A stretch of DNA of 64,000 nt from Hirsutella rhossiliensis (lineage: Eukaryota > Ascomycota > Sordariomycetes > Hypocreales > Ophiocordycipitaceae): NCBI RefSeq assembly GCF_020360975.1, contig NW_025408668.1:992001-1056000 (forward strand). The letters are read 5' to 3'. Made by a program: the position numbers and the translations under genes. Positions 56,283 to 64,000 of this stretch are shown in pieces; positions within the stretch are counted from its first letter, which is position 1; every line of letters starts with the position of its first letter. The notes below the pieces were generated by a model. That model saw only the letters and a program-made list of their open reading frames with translations, was not told where the DNA came from and ran no database searches.

Positions 56283-57936
56283 TCAAGATGACTTGAGAAG
56301 GTGACACTCTTTTATGTTTCTTCCATTGCTTCCATGCATCAGTGTGTCGAATAGTGGGAAGGGCTCCCACGTAGGCTGCGAGTAATCATGCCATTTTACG
56401 AGCACCTTCTTATGCGTACCTTCCATTCTTTCATCCAGAATCCTTTCGACGAGGTACATTTCTTGGCCGTCCACCAGCACCGGTGGGGCACTCTCTTGAT
56501 CGATTTTCTGCGAAGGCAATGGGTCTCCGGGTACTGGCCGGAGTAGATCGACGTGAAAGACTGGATGGATACGTCCAGGCACATCCAACCTATAGGCATG
56601 TGGGCTGACTTCGGTGAGCACTTGATATTTGGCATGTAACCAATCGAGCTTCTTGCAGGGTCGCGATGTTTTGACATTTCTCAAGTTGAGGTATACCCAA
56701 TCCCCAGGCTTGTATCTCGGTGCGGCTGTCCTGTGCTTGTTGGCTTGCGCTTGCTGTATTTCCTGGGCCATAGCTATCGCTGCTTGCGCAAACTCCGTGG
56801 CATCCTGTAGTCTCTGAATAAAATCCTCCGCTGCAGCTTCTTCCTGTGTTGTGTCTTCCGTGCTTCGATGCTCAACTAACTGGATTGGCTCATTGTGGTA
56901 GCCGTGCATGAAGAAGAACGGACTCAGTCCGGTGGAGGTTGCTTCCGCTCGTTAATTGTCGCCATCGCGACTGGAAGCAAGTCCAACCAGTTCTCCTGCA
57001 GATAGTTTGTCCATATCCGAAGAATCCTCTCTACCTCTTGGTTCATTCGTTCTGTTGCACCGTCGGTTTGTGGATGGTACGCCGTTGACAACCGCTGCTC
57101 GATCCCTAGCAGCTGACAGAAGTGTTTCCACATACCACTGACAAACTGGGGACCCCGATCACTGGTAATAGCCGTTGGGATGCCATGGACAGGGTAGTGT
57201 CGTTCGAAGAGTCTTCTTGCAACCGCTTCTGAAGAAATATCGTGTAATCCTTCGAGTTCGACGCCTTTGGTGAGTCGGTCCGTGACCACCATGCAGTTCG
57301 TCGCGCCATCTTTCCCCGACGGTGGGAGGTCAGTAATAAAGTCAATGGTAATTTCGCTCCATATGCGTTGCGGAATAGGGAGCGGCTTTAGGAGTCCTTT
57401 CTTTGTATCCTCCAGATGGTGTTTCGTCCGCAAACCTCGCAGTTGCGCACAAACCGACGTACATCGCTAGCGGCACCCGGCCAGAAGAAGCGTCTCGACA
57501 GAGTCGAGTACGTGAGGTCCCTTCCAGGATGTCCGGTGATATGAGAGTCGTGAGTTTCCTGGATGATCTTCGTACGTAGCGGCTCCGAACCGGGTATCCA
57601 GACGCGTTCTCTAAAGCACAGCAGGCCCCTATTGTCTAACGAGCATTCTGAAATGCTGACAACCTTCTCCTTCTGTAATCCTGTTGGCAAACTCTTCGCT
57701 CCATCTGCTACCAGCTTCGTGAGTTCTTGATAGAGCTTGTCTTCTTGGCGTGCGGCGTGCCACAGCTGCTGTAACTCCTCATCTTCAAATATCCTGATCT
57801 CTTTTCCGAAGTTGATTTCCTGGGCACCATCGGTGTTGGTAGACAATGTCGATATTGGGACCCTTCTAAGGTGGTCGTCTTGGAATAGCCTCATAATGCG
57901 TCCCTTTAGTCGTTCATCGGAGTAGTTTGCCGGCAT
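56283..57936 (-). pseudogene. Integrase and chromodomain part of pol (frame-broken)
   Basis: The HHCC zinc-binding domain (HDSHITGHPGRD ... CEVCGR) lies in 57388-57936. The catalytic core with its Asp, Asp and Glu (ITIDFITDLPP, TSDRGPQFVSG, RMNQEVERIL) lies in 56924-57433. A C-terminal part with the GPY/F-like block (PCKKLDWLHAKYQVL, HPVFHVDLLRPV) and a chromodomain (YLVERILDERMEG, VLVKWHDYSQPTWEP) lies in 56283-56909. The three pieces are in different frames, joined at about 57,410 and 56,925. The chromodomain would steer integration toward chromatin marks. Confidence 0.9.
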
Positions 57937-59914
57937 ATCCTGGTCCCGTCGAGAGCGCGTCAGGCAATCCGCCCTTGCGGCCCGGCCTCCATTCGAGCTT
58001 GAATTGGAACTTGGACAGGAACTCCGACCACCGCACTTGTCTCTCTGTCAACCTCCTTTCCGAGTAGAAGTATCTCAGGTTCTTGTGGTCCGTTAGGATC
58101 TTGAAGTGCTCTACTGCCCGTAGCTCTGGTTCCCACTGCTCCAAACATCTGAGAATGGCGAGTAGCTCCTTGTCATGGATAGCGTAGTTCGCTTCGGCTG
58201 CCGAATGTTTCTTCGAGAAGTATGCGACAGGTCGTACCAGTCCATCCTTATCATCTCTCTGCAGGAGCACGCCTCCCGACGCGAATCCTGAAGCGTCCGC
58301 TTCCACGATAGTCTCCCTTTCTGGATGGAAGTGTGCAAGGATCGGGGCCGTGATCAACAGGTTCTTGAGCTTCTCGAAGGCTTCTTCGCACAATCCATCC
58401 CAACGGAATGGCACGTCCTTCTTCGTTAGCCGCGTTAGCGGCTCCGCTATCACCGAGAAGTCTGGCATAAACACCCTGTAGAAGTTCGCGAATCCGATAA
58501 AACTCCTCACGGATTTAATATTCGTCGGGTTGCCCATCCCTTCACAGCCTCAACCTTCTCTGGGTCGACTCGGATCCCACACTCCGCCTCGATGATGAAC
58601 CCAAGGTATTTCACAGCCTTGACTTCGAATTCGCTCTTGTTGATGTCCAGTTGCAGCCCAGCGTCCATCAGTCGTTGGAGGACCTTGCCGACTTTGTCGC
58701 GGTGGTCTTGCAGGCTTCCAGAGGAGAAGATCAGGACATCGTCGATATACGCTGACACAAAATCATCGAGGTAATCCTGGAGCACGCTGTTAATATACCG
58801 CTGAAAGGCTGCTGGTGCGCCTGTCAGGCCGAATGGAACTACCAGCCATTCGAAGGATCCATAGCGCGTTCTGAAGGCTGTCTTTTCTTCGTCGCCAGGG
58901 GCGACCCTGATCTTATGGAACGCTGCTATAACATCTACCTTGGTGAACCACCTTGCCTTGGCTATCGTTCGCAAGGTCTCGCTCAGTAAAGGCAAGGGAT
59001 AGCGGTCCCTCTTCGTTATGTGATTCAAACCTCTGTAATCCACGCAGAAGCGGATGCCTCCGCCGGGCTTCTTCACCATAAGGACTGGTGCTGCGGCTGG
59101 CGAGCTGCTGACTCTAATAAATCCCTTGTCGAGTAGTTCTGTGAGGGTCTTTCGTAGCACCAATAGCTCCTCGCGGGACATGCTGTAAAGCGGTCCCCAG
59201 GGTAGGGCTCTCTCGGCCATGCTCGTCTTTCAGCACTTCGATCTTCAGGTCCACACCTGGCCGATGAGGGGGCAGCTGGTCGGCCAGTTGCTGAGAGAAA
59301 GCTCGAGACCACTTGTGGTACTGTGGTGGCAGCTTCTCCATTACGTCAGTCTTCGGTTTCGGTCTTAGGGCCTTGTCAATATCCGCCATTGTGACCGAGT
59401 GAACTCCAATGCCGCCTTTGCGTTTGTCACGGCGTGCTTCTGCTAAAAAGGTTGCGGCCATGACATTAGAGACGTCTAGCTGAGGAGGCTGGTAACGTCG
59501 TCGGTCTCGTACTTGGACTCCATTGGACCCGATCTCGAGATATCCTTCCTTCGCATGGATGTGAACATCCTGGTCTTCCATCCATCGTTTACCCAGGATC
59601 ATATCCCAGTTCAGATCGTCGATGACGTACATGAAAACACGATGCTGCTGATGTCCATCGAGGTCGATCGACACATACGTGATCTTGTCGATTTTGACCT
59701 CCTTGCCGTCTCCCGCTGCATTCTCCAAGATGCGCGGCTGGACGCGTATATGTGGCAACTGGAGAGAGTGAAATGTGCGCTTGCTGACCGCGCCGTAGCA
59801 GAGGCAGCCATAGTCGACAAGAGATGGCACAAAGTCTGTGCCGTTCACCCTGACGTCTGCTATGAACGGTTCTCCGTCCATTTTTGCTTTTCCGCTCACA
59901 TCCCATTCTCTCAC
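57914..59914 (-). pseudogene. Protease, reverse transcriptase and RNase H part of pol (frame-broken)
   Basis: 59114-59914 carries an aspartic-protease-like region (PSLVDYGCLCYGAVS; the active DSG/DTG appears as DYG) and its flap side (WDMILGKRWM). 58507-59220 is reverse transcriptase, with VKKPGGGIRFCVDYRGLN, FTKVDVIAAFHKIRV, and YIDDVLIF near 58,735-58,755. 57914-58537 is the tether plus RNase H (ETIVEADASGFASGGVL, NYAIHDKELLAILR, LTDHKNLRYFY). Frame steps lie near 59,215, 58,530 and 57,950. The catalytic YIDD is intact, unlike in the RIP relic. Confidence 0.92.
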
Positions 59915-59929
59915 AGCCGCCGCGTGTCC

Positions 59930-61178
59930 CTAGTCTGAATCTTCATCGCTATGAGAAGAAGCATCGTCTTCGGCGATCTCGGCTTTAGTGACCGCTGGTC
60001 GTGAAGGGGTCACGGCATTGACCTGAGTGCGTCGGGTCGTGTTTGCGGGTCGGATAGGCGCAGCCAATGGACAGCGCTCGATTCTGCAGTTGTCTCTTCC
60101 ACAACGGAGGCAACGCCCTTCACGGTAACGGGCGTCCATCTCGGCCTGGTCGACCCACTGGGCACGCTTGCCCAACAGCGCTTGGTCTTCTGGTCGCTTG
60201 GATTGGTAGCCATATGTGTTCTTATCACTGCGGGTGCGCGCAGCGTTCACTTTCGCGGATGCTTGTAGAGTTGGCTCCCATTCCATCATATCCTCTCGTC
60301 TAACTTCGGTTTTCTGGGCAGACTGTTTCTGGGCAGACTGGCCTCCATGGTTCTGGTAGTTGTCATAGTTGTCCGAACTCTTTGTGTTGCCTCGGGCCTT
60401 TTCCACTGACCCAACAGTTCCATCTGGCTGCTCAGCGAATCGCACCTCCTCGCCAGCCCAACATAGCTGCTGATGGCAGAGGGGTCAGAGCCTATGAGGG
60501 CTGCTTTCATTTTGTCGTTTAGTGCCTCCTGGAGGTAGGAAATCTTGCTGTCGTCTGGCCAATACTCGGCGTTGGCATTGGCGATCTCCTCTCAAAGCGG
60601 GGTAAAAGGACGTGAATGGTTCATTCTCTCCTTGCTTAATCGAATGCAGATTGCGTGTAGCTCTCTGCTTGCGATCCCTCTCCCCGTACAGCAATTCGAG
60701 ACGGTTGAGTAGTTCAGCAACATTGAACGTTCTCTTCTCGGTTTGCATCTCCACAAATGTGGTCACGTTGTCTTTAGCCTTGCCTTCTAGGCTCATGAAG
60801 ATGTACATAAAGTGGCCTTCTGCATCTCCAAGGGCTTCTTTATCGACTCGTAGCTTTCCTTCGGTTTCTAGTTTCCAGCTTCGCCACTGGGCCTTGTCGC
60901 CGCCGAATTTAGGGATGTCTCGTAATTTGGGGCGCTTGGTTGGGAGTGTTGTGATTGGCGCCCACATGGGTGTCCTCGATGGGGACAGCCGGGGTGACAG
61001 ATGGCATTGGCTCTAGGAGTTCAGACGAACGGGCTTGCTGGTGTTGTTGGAGTTCCAGGGCAATAAAACGTTCTTCAAACAGGGTATTTCTTCGGGAATT
61101 CTCTTCTCTCAGACTTCGTATCTCGGCAACCAGGGCGCTGAGGACGTCCGGCTGCATGTTGTTGTTATCTTCGGCCAT
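59930..61178 (-). pseudogene. gag part of the young Gypsy element (frame-broken)
   Basis: Starts MAEDNNNMQPDVLSALVAEI, a coiled-coil N-terminus, 90 nt inside the 5' LTR. The capsid-like part has PKFGGDKAQWRSWKLETEGK and YGERDRKQRATRNLHSIKQG. The nucleocapsid zinc knuckle CLRCGRDNCRIERC lies near 60,085. Frame steps occur near 60,935, 60,590 and 60,450. The last piece ends in TAG at 59930-59932, after which the same frame runs straight into the protease region. Confidence 0.85.
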
Positions 61179-61268
61179 CGCGACTTCGCTGAATGCTAAT
61201 GGCTCCGATGGGACTCGGTTACTTTGGTGTCTTCAGTGTCTTCAGTGTCTTCGGTGATCTTGATAGTA

Positions 61269-61458
61269 TGTGAAAGGCCTCTAGTGAGTTGATACAACTA
61301 ACTAGTCCCTATGCTGTTTACTATCAAGATAGAAAAGAAAGAAAGAAAGAAAGAGAATCTACTACATAAGAGCATAACGGCATTTTATAGCTTCGAGCCA
61401 ATGGAAGGTTCTAGAAGCTAGGCGGCGCAGCCGCCGTTAAAGCGGCTTGCCCGTTACA
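61269..61458 (-). repeat. 5' LTR of the young Gypsy element
   Basis: Identical to 56041-56230, starting TGTGAAAGG and ending CCCGTTACA on the plus strand. I did not recognise a tRNA-matching primer site next to it. Confidence 0.95.
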
Positions 61459-62861
61459 GAACTGTTGATCTTTGATCCTTGCTCAGGGGAGCCGCCGGCA
61501 GTCGCTCCTTGCTCGCGGAAACCGTTGGCCTTTGCTCCTTGCTTGTAGGTGCCACCATCATGCTCTCCTTGGTCAGAGGCACCACCAGCCCCTGGGACGC
61601 CCTGAGGTCTATTTGAATCCTTCAAGCCCATCGTGATCCGGTTCATTATAGCTTCGATATCCGTGGCGAGCTGCTCGATACCCGTCAAGGTGTCGAGTTT
61701 CCCACATATTTTGTTTTGTTTCTCAATGACCCGGCGAATCTTCCTCGTTAGCTCAGCCACTTTGGATCCCGTTCGTCCAGCTTTCAATACCTCGGCTGCA
61801 GAGACGCCCAGCCCAGAGGCCGACCCGGCCGGAGCACCCAGGCCGGACCCCGTCACAGAAACCGTAATCCCAGCCAACCCCGAGAAGACTCCCCAACCAA
61901 GTTCAGTGACCACCCCTAACCATCCCCATGAATCAACAGTATCACCCCTCGAAATCTTGTCCTGGACTTCTTTCATGGGAGCTACAGGCGTCAGCTCCCA
62001 TAGCGCGTCTCTCGTCGCAGCTAGGAGGCTGACTTCGTTATCCACGGCCTGCAATTCTGTCTCCTTGGCTGCGTCCGGCTCTCCTTGATCGTCGGGCCTT
62101 TTTGATACCATTTGATGTAGGAGGATCCAGATTTCGACCATGCCATTCAAAAGGGTATTCATCTGCTGATTCGTATCGCTGTATACGAGCTGCACTACTC
62201 TCACTCCCTCCGCTAAGACATTCTGGCTTCGGTTCTTCGTTTCTTGCTCAGTCTCCATCCCGCCGCGCCAGTATAAATCGGGCTCTTCTGTGACCAATTG
62301 CTGCATGGTCGTCACGAATTCGAGCGCGGATACAACTTGTATTCCGAGTTTGGCAACGGCTGATTTTATAGCATCAGGATATGCCGTCGGACCGTCAATA
62401 GTATTGTGGAGGTCGTCGAGTTGCCGCTTATCCTGCTCTATGTCTTTTCCATAGGCCTTGATCAAGGTCGAGTAGCTGACCATAACTGCACCAATCCTGT
62501 TGACAAATACTTTATCATATCTGAACCGTCCTTCGTCAAATAACTGCGGATCTTGGATGGACCCGTTGGCGCTTAATCTTGCTAGTTCTTTCATGGCTTC
62601 GCTAGCCTTGTCAACTGCTTTCTGAGCCTCCCTTTTCACATTTTGAGCCTTCTCGAGGGTTACGACCTGTCCAGCCTTGAGAGTCCACTTCTTGGTGTCT
62701 TTCTGAGCCTCGGAGATTGTTTTGACCAAGTTGGCTTCAATGTTTTCGTGCCCCTGGATGCTCGGTGTTAACGCAGCTGGTTCGGCGAGACCCCGACCAC
62801 GGGAATTGGCGACCAAGGACAGAAGAACAAGGGAGCAAAAACCCCGACCGAGGGTGCCCAT

Positions 62862-63020
62862 GACCCAGATAGAATGACATTGCATATTGTAGGCACTTGG
62901 GGCCATATACATATGTTGGTTCTGTTTAAAGGTAGAGATAAGTCAGAAGAAGAGGGAACTCGTCTTAATAAGTCATAACATGTAAAGAGATCAAGAAACT
63001 GCCATTCGGTGCGGAGTCGA
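62862..63020. other. Promoter region of the split secreted gene and second RIP boundary
   Basis: A short CpA-normal stretch upstream of the gene. Composition changes to AT-rich and CpA-free at about 63,020-63,050. Confidence 0.5.
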
Positions 63021-64000
63021 ACTTATATATATAGAAGATCCCGATGCAAAGCGCGTATCATCGCCTTCCTCTATTATTTAGGGATTTTTATTAAGAGTAT
63101 TACTATATATATAGAAATATATCGCTATTCGTATAAAGGCCCTATTTTAAGATATATACTAACACTAGCCCGCCCCGCCTATTTATACCGCGCCCGTATA
63201 TAGTAAACCTAGGCTATAACGGTACTTTTCTATATAGTATTTCTATTATTATAGTAAGAGATTCGTTATATTAAGGTATATACCTTACTAGGTAAATTAC
63301 TATATAAAGGTATATAAATATATATTAATTATATAAGTAGCGCGCTATCTACGTAGTAATATAATAACGTGCTTTAAATAAAACTTTCTTACTAGTTATA
63401 ATTACTTATTTATAGATACTATAAATAAAGAAAATAATATATAGTTACGTTTAAAGCTTAGGAAGAGATATCCTATTATATATATCCTTTAGTATATACT
63501 ATCGTAGCTATTATAGTATAGTAATATTATTCTTATAATAAAAAAAGAAAGAGAAAGAAAAAGAGGATATTTAAGGTAGGGATAAAAATTACTACTAGGT
63601 ATATACCTTTAATAATACTTTAGTATAATAAATAGCTTTATTAGTAAGTTCTAAATAATATCGTTATTATCTAGAGATAAGCTCTTTACTAACTAATTAA
63701 ATAGATTTATCGCTTATCTTATCGTTATAGCCCGATAATTATAATATACCCTAATCGTTATAGCCTAGGTTTACTATAGTAGGTAGCGGTACCGCTTAAA
63801 CGCCTACGCCCCCGCCCGCCTATATATATATATATATATAAGAGGTAATAAAAGGCTATATAACGTATGCCTCTTAATTCGCTTAAATAAAGTAATTTAG
63901 GGCCTTAAGCTCGAAGTTATAATAATTAGCCCGTTAATTAATCTAGCTCCTCTTTAGCCTTTACGGCTATATAGGCGGCGGCAGCGGCGCCGCCTTAATT
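63021..64000. other. RIP-saturated AT-rich block, content not identifiable
   Basis: Nearly free of CpA/TpG, full of TA steps and TAG/TAA in every frame, like 1-18,985. No domain or terminal repeat could be recognised. It contains (TA)10 at 63,821-63,841. Confidence 0.7.
63821..63841. repeat. (TA)n microsatellite
   Basis: About ten TA units within the right-hand RIP block. Confidence 0.8.

Larger units (their letters stand above)
56041..61458 (-). mobile_element. Young Ty3/Gypsy retrotransposon, chromovirus type, 5.4 kb
   Basis: 190-bp LTRs (56041-56230 and 61269-61458), base-for-base identical by eye, with TG...CA ends (TGTGAAAGG, CCCGTTACA) and GAACT duplications. Domains on the minus strand run gag, protease, reverse transcriptase, RNase H, integrase, chromodomain. 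A polypurine tract (GGGAGGAGG) adjoins the 3' LTR. CpA/TpG content is normal, so RIP has not acted. The coding region is nevertheless interrupted by about eight single-step frame changes and one in-frame TAG at the gag-pol junction. The element sits in an exon of a secreted-protein gene, both reading leftward. Confidence 0.95.
55192..62861 (-). pseudogene. Secreted helix-rich repeat protein gene, split by a retrotransposon
   Basis: Two halves, 61459-62861 and 55192-56035, flank the Ty3/Gypsy element. Counting the GAACT duplication once, they continue in the same frame, an ancestral coding length of 2,247 nt (748 residues) with no visible intron. The third in-frame ATG was taken as start because it gives a clean signal peptide (MGTLGRGFCSLVLLSLVANS). 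The N-terminal 330 residues are helical and coiled-coil-like. A hydrophobic Gly/Ala/Ser-rich segment follows (about 61,790-61,945). Next come degenerate PEQG repeats, into which the element landed, a short helical domain, a Pro/Ser/Lys repeat (SPGPK, SKPPKP), and a C-terminal helix. I do not recognise the family. The intact copy is lost here. Confidence 0.75.

Noticed and set aside
61437..61458. The LTR-encoded C-terminal residues after the insertion point in the split secreted gene
   Set aside because: They are read-through of the LTR, not part of the original protein.

Overview
The window is nuclear DNA of a filamentous ascomycete (Pezizomycotina). The signs are intron-bearing eukaryotic genes with short 50-79 nt introns, GT...AG ends and CTAAC/CTGAC-like branch points, a nuclear tRNA-Asp, and repeats carrying the signature of repeat-induced point mutation (RIP). 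The protein flavour suggests Sordariomycetes, probably Hypocreales; that placement is inference, not demonstrated.

Layout. Positions 1 to about 18,990 are an AT-rich block almost devoid of CpA/TpG. It holds a Ty1/Copia relic read on the minus strand (1 to about 5,400, cut by the window edge), a tRNA-like fossil, and a complete but RIP-killed 12.6-kb Ty3/Gypsy element (5,509-18,088) with 380-bp LTRs and a GTAG target duplication. That Gypsy element carries an extra divergent pair of ruined reading frames between integrase and its 3' LTR. At about 18,990 the composition switches abruptly to GC-rich gene space.

Gene space, 19.3-53.7 kb: an OB-fold-like protein; an F-box gene ruin; cyanase (three exons); a cytosine-deaminase-like amidohydrolase; an MCH1-type transporter; MRE11 (four exons); a short-chain dehydrogenase; a secreted M43-type metalloprotease with a 93-bp tandem repeat; a gene-poor stretch with one tRNA-Asp; a nitrilase; a UBL-WLM protease; ERD2; TAF10; mitochondrial uS19 with a 16-nt micro-exon; an ER membrane J-protein; a MINDY deubiquitinase ending in a CaaX motif; and a steroid-5-alpha-reductase-type enzyme. 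Most are housekeeping genes (DNA repair, transcription, ER quality control, ubiquitin processing). Cyanase, amidohydrolase and nitrilase all handle C-N bonds, and the first two are neighbours.

Positions 54.2-62.9 kb are accessory. A large gene for a secreted, helix-rich, repeat-containing protein (minus strand, 55,192-62,861) is split by a young Ty3/Gypsy chromovirus-type element (56,041-61,458) with identical 190-bp LTRs and a 5-bp GAACT duplication. The two gene halves still join in frame if the insertion is ignored. The element shows no RIP but has about eight frame breaks. From about 63,020 to the end the CpA-depleted AT-rich composition returns, so the gene space is an island between two RIP-saturated blocks.

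Exon boundaries were placed by eye from splice signals and family conservation. Functions come from recognised motifs, not from database searches.
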